The translations under genes were made by a program, and so were the position numbers. Positions 10,728 through 21,013 of a stretch of 64,000 nucleotides of DNA are shown one piece after another (positions within the stretch are counted from its first letter, which is position 1; the number at the start of each line of letters is the position of its first letter). This DNA comes from Knufia peltigerae (taxonomy: Eukaryota; Ascomycota; Eurotiomycetes; Chaetothyriales; Trichomeriaceae): the NCBI GenBank assembly GCA_030247855.1, contig JAPDRN010000140.1, forward strand, positions 21,024-85,023, given 5' to 3'. The notes under the pieces are model-generated. The model saw only the letters and a program-made list of their open reading frames with translations, searched no databases and was not told where the DNA came from.

Positions 10728-13160
10728 ATGCCGCAAAACGCCGTGAGACTTCCAGGAGGGAAAATTCCTAAGCTTACCTTCAGAAGAACAATGGAGAAAC
10801 CACATGGCCATACACGGCGCATCTTTAGACCTGACCTCAAGCGGCGTCGTCCGCCTTTGGCCTGCATCCAGTGCTACAGCAGGAAGATCAAGTGCAGTCG
10901 GGAGTCGCCAGCTTGCGGTAGGTGTATCAGGGCTGGCAAGGGCCACGAATGTGCCTACCGCAACGAACCTTCGGATGACCATCCTCCTGCGCAGAGCAGG
11001 CCCAGTCCGCGACCTTTGGTAACAGGACCAACCCACGATGGGGCCACGTCACCCAAGCACACCCGCTACCTTGCTCCGAGGTCAGTGGAGGGAAGAATGG
11101 CGCATCTGAAAGGGCCCGAGACGTCCACCAAGTTTTATGGGTTCAGCTACCCTCTAAACTTGTACCAGCAGGTACATAATTCCACGTCCCGTGATCGGTG
11201 CAACACCGGCGAGGGAAAGGCTGGGACTAACAAGAATCACAGTTTCCTGAGCTCCGATGCTACATCGCAAAGGTCAAGAACCAGCATCCGGCCATCAACC
11301 AGCTCCGGGACGAGATCTATGGGACGACAACCAGTCTGGGACCACGGCAACAGCAATGCCCGAGCCAACTAAGGATTGCAGAGAACTTCGAGACTCTTGT
11401 TCCCACTCGTACTGTCGCAGACATGCTAGTTCAAACCTACATGGATCGGTTCGAGGTCATCCACCGTGTTGTCCACACCCCGACCTTCATGGACGACTAT
11501 TGTGGCTACTGGAACAAGACCCGCCTCGTGTCGGCCACTTTCCTTGCGCAGCTCCTTCTCATGATGGCCTCAGCATCGAGTCTGCATCCCGAGACGGCGT
11601 TCAACGGTGGAACCGACATGAACCCAAGCCGCAGGTGTATCCTGCGCTGGATCGAGGCGGTCGAGTCATGGTTGATCCCGCTGGCGTTCGAACCGGCACC
11701 GGATTCAACGTCCACATTGACCACGCACTGTCTCCTCATCCTGGCCAAACGCGCCAATTCTGTCCACGAGAGCACTTTGTGGTCGTCTACGGGATCACTG
11801 GTCCGGAGGGCTATGGCGGCGGGATATCATCGCGAAGTCGATTCCGCCACGCACGTCTCGCCATTTAATCGGGAAATGCGACGGCGCTTGTGGGCGACGG
11901 TCACCGAGCTCGACCTGCAGGCGTCCATTGATCGAGGTATGACCCCCAGTATCAGACCAGGCGACTTCAACACGAACGTGCCCCTCAACGTCGAGGATGA
12001 GGCGATCCAAGATTCGACCAAGGAAATGTTCGCTCCTCTGCCGCTGGATACGTGGACAACCACCTCGTGTCAGGTCCTTCTGTATCAGTCCTTCATGGCT
12101 CGGTTGGAGGTTTGTTGCCTCGTAAACGGGTCGCAGGATCGGGACATGTTCGACGAGGCCTTGCAGTTGAGCGACAAGTTGGCCCGAGCCCTTCAGGAGA
12201 TTCCGGCCTGGAGAGGCACTGGCCACAGTTTGCAAGACCTGCAGACTATCACATACGTACGGGGCGTGGTGAGTATCGTCCTGAATCTGTTCCTGGTCGT
12301 GCTACACGTCCCGATGGCGATTAAGACTCCTCCGACATGGAAGGTCCACGTCTCTCGTCGCGCCCGCCTCGATGCCGCCCTCGGGATTCTCATTCACCAT
12401 CGGCGGCTGGTCGACGACGGCATCGTCCCGGACTGTGCGTGTCGGCCCGGACTGGTCCTGGGCGCTCTCAACCTCTGCCACGAGCTGTATCTAAGTTGGA
12501 ACACCTCTTCAGGTCAGTAATGTAACCGAGAGAGAGGGACCGTGCAAGCGCGAATCTGACTGACCACGTCGACACAGGAGGCTCGCACACGCCGGCTTTG
12601 ACGTCGCCAGAGATTGCCCTGGCTCATCTGATGGTGGTCGAACGAGCGTTGCAACTCCTGCACGGACCCGTGGCGACGACGCTGGAAGGCCTGAACGAAT
12701 ACTACGTTCTGGCCATGGTCATTGGACTCATCAAGTCCAAGATCTGCCCACAACTGACAGCCTCGGCCGAACAGGACGCAGCTCAACAGGTCATCCACCT
12801 CTGTGAGAAGGTCAAGTCTGCCCTACCCACCCTCTGCGTTGACGACGCCGAAGACACGTCCGCCTTCAGGTGAGTTGCCCGCCGCCCTCAAATCCCACCC
12901 GCAGATTTATGTTCTGACGCCGGTGAACTCTGCAGACGTACCCAACCCGGGCAGTGTAACCAGGGGATCGCCTCTCCGGGTCTTTCTGACCGCGTCGACT
13001 GCTTTCTTCCCATGGTCGGTGTAACCCCGGAGATGGGGTTCCTTAATCGTGTGAATCGCCTTTTGCTAATGTTCCATGATAGTTCCCGGACGATTTGGGC
13101 TTTCTGCACAGTGATTTCCTCCTCGAAGACGCTCACACGGGATTGAACATGGTACTGTGA
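10728..13160 (+). CDS. Zn2Cys6 fungal transcription factor (five exons)
   Basis: Exons 10728-11171, 11243-12512, 12578-12869, 12936-13014 and 13083-13160 join in frame to give 720 residues. The DNA-binding zinc cluster is near residues 46-80 (ACIQCYSRKIKCS, then CGRCIRAGKGHECAY). A Fungal_trans middle-homology region follows, recognisable by MRRRLWATVTELDLQASI. All introns have GT/AG ends, and the last contains a TTGCTAATG branch site. The final two exons are short, so the C-terminus (…TGLNMVL) is the least certain part. Translation may instead start at the ATG at 10791, still upstream of the zinc cluster. The neighbours are an MFS relic and a gene-poor tract, so its target is not suggested by context. 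Confidence 0.87.
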
Positions 13161-13955
13161 GAGCTAAAATAAGCTGAGAGGAACTTTCGTCCCCCAAGGC
13201 AGTGTTTGGAGCCCTAATACTCGTACTGCACGCTAAACCAGCTATTTTTCTTCTACTCGTAACAATCGATACTCATTTAGCTTGGCATTAATTAGTTAGC
13301 TTAGTTACTAAATTATGAAGATAGTCTCTAGCATTCAAGTAAGCTCAATGAAGAATAATGAGTAATAAAGTAGAAAGAGTAAATAGTCATAAAAGTAGAA
13401 AGATTAAATATAAGAGAAATACTCCGCAATACGGAGTAGTAATAGTGAAACACTATTAAGACCATATTACTTAGAGTCATGCAAACTGTCTTTTGACCGC
13501 CAATGGATAAGCTGGAATAAGTGTCAACCAATCAGCAGTTACGCTCTAGCACTTGAAATCGTAGCCTTATTTAATTTATAGTCCGTTTGTCGCTACGCTC
13601 CGCATGATGAAACATGCCGGTCTCTGAAACAACTTCTACTACTAAATACATGATATCATTTGCTTTTTCCCATCGACATGGGCCAGAGGTATGTACAACA
13701 AGCTATGCCACTTTAATTGTCCTAGGAGCTCACTTCTACACCACCTTTTCTCTACTGAACCTCCCTCTGCTGCAAACTCTGCCCTCCTACAGCTTTACTC
13801 TTTTTCATTCCCAAACCCAATCTCACGTCCAAAAACAGTATTGTTCTGATGATCTTTGAAGAAGATGCTACGCAGAGGTCCTCTGAAGCTCAAAGCGACT
13901 TTTTACAAACACCCCTTGGAAAAGTCTCCACCACAATGTCACAGGTAGGGCCGTA
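13161..13955. other. AT-rich gene-poor tract
   Basis: Clearly richer in A/T than its surroundings, with many TTAGTTAG- and AGTAAATA-like runs. It holds a TACTCCG/CGGAGTA inverted repeat at 13420-13438. No coding sequence or mobile-element open frame is visible. It could be decayed repeat DNA. Confidence 0.45.
13420..13438. repeat. Inverted repeat TACTCCG-N5-CGGAGTA
   Basis: Perfect 7-bp arms around 5 nt within the AT-rich tract. Its arms are the same sequence as the TACTCCGTA elements found elsewhere in intergenic DNA here. Confidence 0.6.
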
Positions 13956-14502
13956 GAAATCGTCACCGTCGACTCGTACCGACGATCATTTAGCTCGATT
14001 TACATCTTCTCGGCCTGCTCTTCAGCCGACTGAAGAGTACGCAAGCCTTGCTGCCCTCAAGGATGTCAAACTTGACATCAAAGCCTTGCGAGTGGACCTA
14101 CAGGAAGAGTTTAGCCACAATATGAAGAGTAAGGACCGCGAGATCAAGTACGAATTGAAATTCTTGAACAAGAAGCTTGAAGAAACACGAAAGGAACCTT
14201 CATACCAGCAACGCAGAAGTTAAACTTGAGCTACTGAAGGTAATCAATGAGTCTAAAGCAGTCTCGAAGAAAGATATCTCTTTACAGGTGGGCAAGTTTC
14301 AAGTCAGCTTCTTTCGCAGAATCTTCGATCTCGTAAGTACTCAAAAGTCAACACATTTACTGAGGGATCTTCTAACGTTGACTAGGGTTTGACACTGGTT
14401 GAAGCTGCCGCCGCAACGACGCTAGGGCCTCTTTGGTATGCGTATAAGATCCGCACAACCTATACGCAGCTGCGAAACTGTAAGCTGCGAGCAGAACTCT
14501 GA
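13956..14502 (+). pseudogene. Coiled-coil protein gene, apparently frameshifted
   Basis: I do not recognise the family. One frame (13956 to about 14215) reads as a strongly charged helix, with segments such as EEYASLAALKDVKLDIKAL and KYELKFLNKKLEE, then stops. The next frame takes over at about 14190 (SNAEVKLELLKVINESK) and keeps the same character. A good intron follows (14333-14385; GTAAGT donor, TCTAACG branch, TAG acceptor). It joins in phase to a last exon reading GLTLVEAAAATTLGPLWYA and ending at 14502. The helical character and the clean intron argue for a real gene. The frame switch within an exon argues for a one-base indel or an unrecognised intron. The 5' end is undefined; a candidate first exon starts at 13849 but does not join in phase. 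Confidence 0.4.
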
Positions 14503-15032
14503 GCATGAGAAGCAGATTATTATGATTGACGAATATGATTAAAGTCGGAGGTATTTGGGCTATGTCGCAAATACTCGGTGCGAAGCGTTACCAACAAGTA
14601 GAAAGAGGAGGATAAGTTTTCTTCCTTAGAAGTTTTTCCCCCTTTGTATACTAATATTTAGAATCTTGGGTGCTAGATTGGTTGATGAGTACGCGAGGGG
14701 TGTGAGTGCCTCTGAGTGCCTCTGCTTTTCCTGTAGAGCTAGCAGCAAGGCATAGATGGACAGATATACAATCAACCAAGTTTTGCGAAAATGATGGCGC
14801 TGCTGCGAGCGCAGCGAGAGCGATGAGTGTACTATGAAGACCTAGTTACAGGACTGATCTGACATCTTCTGAACGTCGCTCGCGGAGGCCTAGGCCCCCA
14901 TCAACGCTTAAAACCGCCACGATGACCCAACTGCCCAAAAGTTCTTGCACCATACGCCACTACACATCCCACCACGTTATCCCACTCCTTTCAATACCAC
15001 TCGAGATCCCTAACAGCGATCTTGCTTCGTGA
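14503..15032. other. Intergenic region
   Basis: No gene seen between the coiled-coil relic and the 3' end of the MFS gene. A short GC-rich patch near 14800-14900 contains repeated GCGAGCGCAGCGAGAGCG-like sequence of unknown meaning. Confidence 0.4.
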
Positions 15033-16472
15033 TTAGACTTTCTGCCACAGGCCGGCCTGGATGTCAAGGCGAGCCCAGGCAACCAGTAAAGACCCAAACA
15101 ACATGGCGACGCCACTAAAGATGGCGCACTCGGAGTACCCTCCGTAAGACTGGACCATGGCTCCACAGATGGGAGTTCCCGTCAAGCCTGCAACGGCCAG
15201 GACGGCCATGGCCATGCCGAGATAGGTGCCGAACTGGTTCATGTGCGGGGTGATGCGCGCAAAGCAAGGCGACATGAGCGACACGATGCCACCGGAGAAG
15301 AAGCCGTACAGGGCGGCGAAGATGATTATGGCAGCGTTGGACCGAATGGCAAGCCAGCACAGGAGCAGGACGCCTGTGCACGTGCCCTCGACGAGCATCG
15401 TGTTAAAGGGCCCGACCTTGTCGGCGGCGAGGCCGGGCACAACGCGACCAAAGGCCGAGGCGGCGTTCAGGATCGCGGGCATGTAGTCGGCGAGGTCGTG
15501 GCCCATGCCCTGCTGCAGGGCGTACTGGGGCAGGTAGAAGAACGGCGTGAAGAGCCCCCAGGTCATGAAGAAGATGCCCGCGGTGGTCAGGATGTACGCG
15601 CGCTGTGTGAAGGCGGACGGCAGCAAGACGGCACCGCGTCGAGGAGGTAGACGCTCTTTGAGGGTGAGTACGGCGACTGTCATCGTGACTAGGATGATGA
15701 AGCCGACGATCCTGACCGACCACCCGAACCCGAGCGACCTGTACTTCAACATCCGGGTTAGGGCGATAGGGAAGATGACGCCGCCCGTCGAAGAGCCCGT
15801 CACCGTCAGACCCAATGCCACCCCACGGCGCCTGCGGAAGTAGTGGCTCACGCAGGTCATGGCGGGCGCGAAGAGAATCCCGGATGCCAGGCCGCCGAGC
15901 AGGCCTTGAGCGAGTATGAACTGATAGTACTCGGTGCACAGGGAGGTCATCATCACCGACACAATGGCTGCGAGGGCTGGCACGTATATTACCTATCGAT
16001 CCACGCCGAGGCAGGAATAATGTCAGCACTAACGCCGTCTGTCCCCTCCGTGTGTCTAGAAAGGGGGAAAGTCAGGAGCCACGAACCTTTACGCCATAAC
16101 GATCGAACAAAGGTCCCCCTACGAGACCGCCAGCGTAGAGAAAAAATACCTGGATAGATCCGATCCACGAGATAGATGACGGCGATTCATGAGATAAGAA
16201 GTGCGACGAGTAGTATTCTTGGTAGACTCTGGTTTGGCGCACACCGTTAATAGTCAGCTTCACAAAGTCTTTTTATAGTGCCAAAGAAGTTATCGCTTCA
16301 AGGAGCCTCACCCGTATGCATTCATGTACCCAAACGTCGAGAAAGACACACAGTATGCCCCCAGTATCACCAGCCAGGCTCGGATGCCGCCCTCGGGGAA
16401 ATCCCCGTATTCGACTTTTGGTTTCTCGTCTGCCGGTTCTGGCGAGGAATCGGAGGGTTGGACTAGAGACAT
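15033..16472 (-). CDS. MFS transporter, monocarboxylate-transporter-like
   Basis: Three exons (16472-16312, 16228-16087, 15992-15033) give 420 residues. The N-terminus has a short acidic cytosolic tail, then DFPEGGIRAWLVILGAY. This D/EGG-x-RAW-VV-GA signature is typical of fungal MCT-family (MCH-like) permeases. Membrane segments follow, including SWIGSIQVFFLYAGGLVGG, the loop LFDRYGVK that matches the MFS G-x-x-x-D-R-x-G motif between segments 2 and 3, and about ten more hydrophobic helices. Fungal members move monocarboxylates or riboflavin, or sit in secondary-metabolite clusters, so the cargo is unknown. The three-exon model restores the complete first two helices, which a single-frame reading would miss. 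Confidence 0.88.
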
Positions 16473-17199
16473 TTCTCTAGAGGTGGTCAGGGTGTAGGAA
16501 GCGAGAAATGGTACAATAGTTCAATACCTATGAGACTCACCTTTGCTTGCTAAGAACAGTGTCGTCTTTCACTCGGGATTCATCGTATTATATAGGGGCT
16601 TAAGGTGCTTTCTGAAAATTGCCCCTTGTCTAGCATGGCATATTGGATTGAATATGCCGCCGAATAAGCCGTTCAGAGAAAGCCGACAGCCAGACAAGGT
16701 CGGGCCCGAGTTTGTCAAGCTTTGGGAGGAACATGGAGCACATATCATTAGAGCCGACGAAAACCACTTGAGAACAATACTATCATCAATGAGGTGTTAG
16801 TTCATGGAGAGAAAAGGACAGGGCATTGCTTTGTGTGTAGAATACCTGGTCTGAACCAATTAAGGCGGCATAGTTCGTTGTACCTATACGAATACGAGAA
16901 TCGGGGTTGCCAAGACTTTCCACTGCTGCGAATCTTCGGACCAAGGCTAGAGCTTCTCGAGAGCAGATTCAGCATCGTGAAGCGCGAATAGTCCTGAAGC
17001 TGTACGACCGAAACCCAATTGTCGACATTGTGCAGTATTGCTGGTTTGAAGGCCCAGTGCCTCGCTTTCTGCGAAGCCCACCAAAAGATGGCAAGCCCAG
17101 CCATCAGACCGTCGGGTATATATTTGATTTTCCCTTTGACGAGCTCACCAAGACTGACATTCAACAGCGGCCTGCTTGCGGTTTCTTCGTTTACAAACC
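16473..17199. other. Divergent intergenic region MFS / uL16m
   Basis: No supported gene. Open frames on both strands overlap each other and lack family features. This must contain the promoters of the transporter and the ribosomal protein gene. Confidence 0.45.
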
Positions 17200-17949
17200 A
17201 TGAACTCTCCCTCCCTGGTCCTTTCCTCCACCAGGTCGCACCTGAGACCACAGCTGCCTGTGACGGCACGCCCGACGCAAGATCTCTCACGATGCGGCCG
17301 AACGTTTTCCACGATCCCCGCCAGACAAGATTGGCTCACTCCCAAGAGACCTGAGAAGAGAAAATCCATGGTAGGCAGGCCTCGCATGCCCACAGGCGGA
17401 TCGATGCGCGGAACAACTGTCGTATGGGGAGATTACGGCCTGCGGATGAGAGACCACGACCGAAGAGTGTCGGCAAAGCAACTGCGCACCGGCGAACAGA
17501 CCATCCACCAGAGATTACGAGGCGAACGATACAAGCTGTACAAGCGAGTCAGCGCCAACATCGGTGTCTACACAAAAGGAAACGACGTGCGTATGGGTAA
17601 GGGAAAGGGCAAGTTTGATTACTGGGCGGCTCGAATTCCTGTTAGCAGAATCGTCTTCGAGCTCAAGGGAAATATTCACGAACAAGTCGTACGAGACGCC
17701 TTTAGATTGGCTGGAAACAAACTACCCGGGTTGTACGAATTCGTCAAAAAGGGCGATCCACCGGTGGTGGGAATCACAAAGTTGGGCAAGGGAGTGACCC
17801 TCGAGTCGCTGAAAGAAGCCAAGAGACCAGTTGAACCAAAGGACAAGGTACCAGAACAACCTGTTACTCCTCCTATGGCGGATGGGCCTCCCCAGTCAGT
17901 CTCTACCGACTTCGACAAGCCACCAACGACCGTCCATGTTTCGCCATGA
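17200..17949 (+). CDS. MRPL16: Mitochondrial large-subunit ribosomal protein uL16m
   Basis: Single exon, 249 residues. After a basic, Ser/Thr-rich N-terminal extension (likely mitochondrial presequence, about residues 1-45) comes the L16/L10e fold. Key stretches are RGTTVVWGDYGLRM, then MGKGKGKFDYWAARI, the GKGKG loop that contacts 23S-type rRNA near the peptidyl-transferase centre. FELKG and AFRLAGNKLPG follow. The C-terminal 50 residues are a Pro-rich extension beyond the bacterial core. The ATG at 17200 is chosen because upstream in-frame codons include no other ATG. Family assignment is firm. Confidence 0.94.
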   Translation: MNSPSLVLSSTRSHLRPQLPVTARPTQDLSRCGRTFSTIPARQDWLTPKRPEKRKSMVGRPRMPTGGSMRGTTVVWGDYGLRMRDHDRRVSAKQLRTGEQTIHQRLRGERYKLYKRVSANIGVYTKGNDVRMGKGKGKFDYWAARIPVSRIVFELKGNIHEQVVRDAFRLAGNKLPGLYEFVKKGDPPVVGITKLGKGVTLESLKEAKRPVEPKDKVPEQPVTPPMADGPPQSVSTDFDKPPTTVHVSP

Positions 17950-17991
17950 TATGTGCTTATAATACAAGATCCTCACCACTTCGATGCATTT

Positions 17992-18462
17992 TCAGGCGCC
18001 AACACCAGAACCGGGGCCGTAACCTTGCTTCGGTCGCGAGTCTGGTTGTTTGCTGCTCTGATCTGGTGTACCACCGAAACCACCTTCTTGACTAGCGGAG
18101 CCAATCGAAGAACTTGTCTTCCCTCCTACACCGAATTCCGAGATGTTTTGGCCATATCGAATATTGTCGGCTGTCTTTTGTGCACGGTCATCCGATATCG
18201 AGGCTTCTTCAGAGGTATTTGGACCAGCTGCACGTAACTTACGTCAGTCACAAGAAATCCGATTCGAGGGCAGCGTCTCACGTACAGCCGAGCTGGCCTC
18301 TCTGCTTTGAGGTCGGGAGCGTTTGTGTCTTGATGGACTCGTATCTACCCCATTCGTGTCAGCGTGTACTGAGTATAGAGGGATAGTGGTAGAAATATAC
18401 TGCGGAGTTTCGCCTCCTGGCACTGTATCCATAGTTTTATCGGCGGAATCTGAGCTGCTCAT
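17992..18462 (-). CDS. Small two-exon conserved-looking protein, unknown function
   Basis: Exons 18462-18282 and 18227-17992, joined across a 54-nt intron (GTGAGA donor, GTGCAG acceptor), give 138 residues. I see no enzyme motif. The N-terminal half is Ser/Thr/Pro-rich and probably disordered. The C-terminal half has the ordered-looking sequence IRYGQNISEFGVGGKT, followed by Gly/Ser/Gln-rich sequence ending GYGPGSGVGA. This tail resembles, from memory, a widespread but uncharacterised Pezizomycotina protein family; no search was run. An in-frame ATG at 18543 would add 27 residues. Two 180-240-nt exons in phase over one short intron support a real gene. Confidence 0.65.
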
Positions 18463-19156
18463 TTTGTAATTCTTGAAGGTGTCGTACCAGTCACAAGTCA
18501 GTACGTTGTCTATGGTCTGCGTAATGGTGTGAAATAAGTCCATCTAAAAGCAACAAGCTGGTTTCTAGCCCATGCTTGGGTGCGATCACTGAAGTCTGTT
18601 TTCTGTTGAGCTGCGACTACTGCCACATCCACCCACCATATTCAATGGTTTACGTCATGAAACGTCAGGTCACGTGCACGCGATGATGAGGTCAACTCTG
18701 CTTCTTCATTTTGCATGTCGTTTGAATTGAATCATAACCCTCATCAAGTTGGGAACTTTCTTGTTTGGTACACTTTTGGACGATTGTAGATGTGATCAGA
18801 CAGGCTGCCACAGTGTAGCCTTCACACGGGAGACACGGGTCGCCTGTTATTTGTGTTTGTTCATGATGCGTAACGGTTTGAATGTTGATGCATGCTAGGT
18901 ACTCGTACTCTCTCCAAGTTACAGGTAGCATAGCGCCTCGCCTCTGGTGCTGTCTTACTTGATTCACTCAGACATTCCGACATGGAGAAGACAGCCGATC
19001 ACCCGCAAGCAAGACCACCACCCCAGGGCACGATCAACTTCGATTGTGTCTCAATCCCTCATCTTGGATGCTTTTGCCTCGTTTAAACTTAGCCCGGAAC
19101 TACAAACGTATCTTCGGAATCATTCTAGAGGCGAAGATTACGAATATCCCGACCTC
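18463..19156. other. Intergenic region with an E-box
   Basis: No gene seen. CACGTG at 18671-18676, about 210 bp upstream of the small protein's start, is a bHLH (Cbf1/Pho4-type) core site in the right place to act on that gene. Short frames elsewhere look random. Confidence 0.4.
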
Positions 19157-20525
19157 TCATAGCTTTGTCGCAGGCCCCATTTCTTGTTGGAACTGTGCCC
19201 GCGCCTCTTTCATCAATTCAGGTTTCACGAGCAGGTCAAACGCTGTGGCAGCCATGCCCATTCCATTCTCAAGCGCACGTTCAAAAGCTTCACTTGTTCC
19301 CGCAGCAGCAGCAAATGCCGGGGTATGAGGCTGAACACTTGGGTCTTCGGTTCCGATGCTGAATGCGCAATGCAAACCAGGAACTTCATATGTGACATTG
19401 CCCATGTCCGTTGAGGCTCCTCCAATACCCCCATCGTTGCGTTCCTGGAAGTCTCGGCCGAGACCACGCATGTGGCGGGTAAACTCTCGAACCAACACAT
19501 TGTTGGGGCAGAGATCCTTGTAATCGTTCTCCCTGGCACAAGTATTAATCGCATGCTTTCGAAACCAAGTAGGGAAGATACTCACACTTTCCAGGCACAC
19601 TCAACTGTACAGCCCGTTGCATGAGCACCAGCCTGGAAACATGCTTCAACCTTTTGGGAGAGCTCCTGGACCTGTGGCGCAGTCTCGTCTCTCAGATAGT
19701 ATTCGAGGCTGGTTGTATCCGGAATGATGTTTGGCTCGGCCCCTGCTTGCCTAAAAACACCGTGCACGCGGACAGAGGGTGGTAACTGTTGTCGGAGCAG
19801 TGAAATATTCACATAAGATGCAACTATAGCATCTAAAGCATTCTTGCCCTTCCAGGGGCTGAACCCTGCATGGGCATTTTGACCTTTGAACGTGACCATG
19901 ACCTGTCGACGAGCAAGCGATTTAGCCCCAGAGATTCCGTCAACTCTTGCGGGCAGCACACCCGTTGGGTGAGCCATTAGGCAGGCGTCCACATTCACAT
20001 ATGCTCCGGCTCGTAACAAGCGCACTTTGCCTCCACCACCTTCTTCAGCAGGAGTTCCGAGGAGTCGAACTCTTCCTTCTCGTCCACTTTGCCCAAGTGC
20101 TTCGGCCGCTGCAATAAACGCCGCTATGGAGCTGGTGGCGATCAGATTGTGTCCACAGGCATGTCCAAGGCCAGGAAGCGCGTCATATTCGGCATTGAAA
20201 ACAACCAAGCTTCCGCCGTGTCCTGCTTCTACCTCGAAAGACGTCTCAAGGCCATAGGTATGTCGTTTCACAGAATAGCCTAGGCTCTCCATCAAAGTGC
20301 ATATGTTGTCGTGGGCCTGGAACTCTCTATAGTTCAGCTCTGGATTGTCGTGAATCTGTGGTGGGAGAGCATGAGCGTCAAGGCTCTCGATCATCTTTGA
20401 GGAAGAGCGGAACAGACCTTTTTACAGATGTCGCCCAGCTGAGCCTTGTGCTTCTCAATGGACTTTGAGACACTGCTGCGCAGGCTCTCGTCTGAGAAGG
20501 ATTCAACTCGCGCTGTAGCTATCAT
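19157..20525 (-). CDS. M20-family metallo-amidohydrolase/peptidase
   Basis: Three exons (20525-20418, 20355-19586, 19532-19157; introns of 62 and 53 nt) give 417 residues. This is an M20D-type amidohydrolase (AbgB/IAA-amino-acid hydrolase/ACY1L2 group) that cleaves N-acyl-amino acid or dipeptide-like amides with two metal ions. Metal-site motifs are visible: PELNYREF, AEYDALPGLGHACGHN, then TPAEEGGGGK. The dimerisation domain carries GQNAHAGFSPWKGKNALDA. The C-terminal part returns to the catalytic domain (GGASTDMGNVTYEVPG). No signal peptide is evident, so it is probably cytosolic. It is divergent from a Zn2Cys6 gene 488 bp away, and a DAL5-type permease follows, suggesting uptake, hydrolysis and regulation of one substrate (inference). 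Confidence 0.92.
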
Positions 20526-21013
20526 GATAGTACGCCTGTCCTGCTTTCTCTAGGTGAGTTCCTATGATGTCGTGAATCGGGTTGAGCGAGAACAACCCAT
20601 CTTGAAGAGCAAGATATCCATGGCAGCTCTTTATATTGCTCATCCTCGCCTTAAGGCCAGCCCAGCCGTGCAGCGTGCACGCCATAACTTTCTGGAATAG
20701 CTGCATGGGCACATCGAGATACTCGTGTCTTAGCCCTGTCAATCACCTCCACATGGTGTTCCTCGGCAAAAACTGACCACACTCGACTCTTATCGCAGTT
20801 CTCCGCTCACCCACTCCATTAGCCGACTCAACCACTCGGCTTGCATCGTCTTTAATATCACGGTACTGGTCTGGTCAACGTTCTAATCCTTCTCTTTGCG
20901 ATTTATTGCAACCCAGGGCATCCCTTTGTCATGGCAAACGGCACACGCCCTCCTTCAAGATCTGTGCCGCGGTCAAGGAATGGTATGTAAAAGATCTGGT
21001 CCTCTGCTAGCCA
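20526..21013. promoter_or_regulatory. Shared divergent promoter, M20 hydrolase / Zn2Cys6 regulator
   Basis: A 488-bp gap separates the start codons of two divergently transcribed genes, so control elements are probably shared. I could not identify a convincing CGG-N-CCG binding site. Confidence 0.45.

Noticed and set aside
16802..17290. 162-codon minus-strand frame between the MFS gene and uL16m
   Set aside because: No recognisable domain, and it overlaps the start of the ribosomal protein gene.
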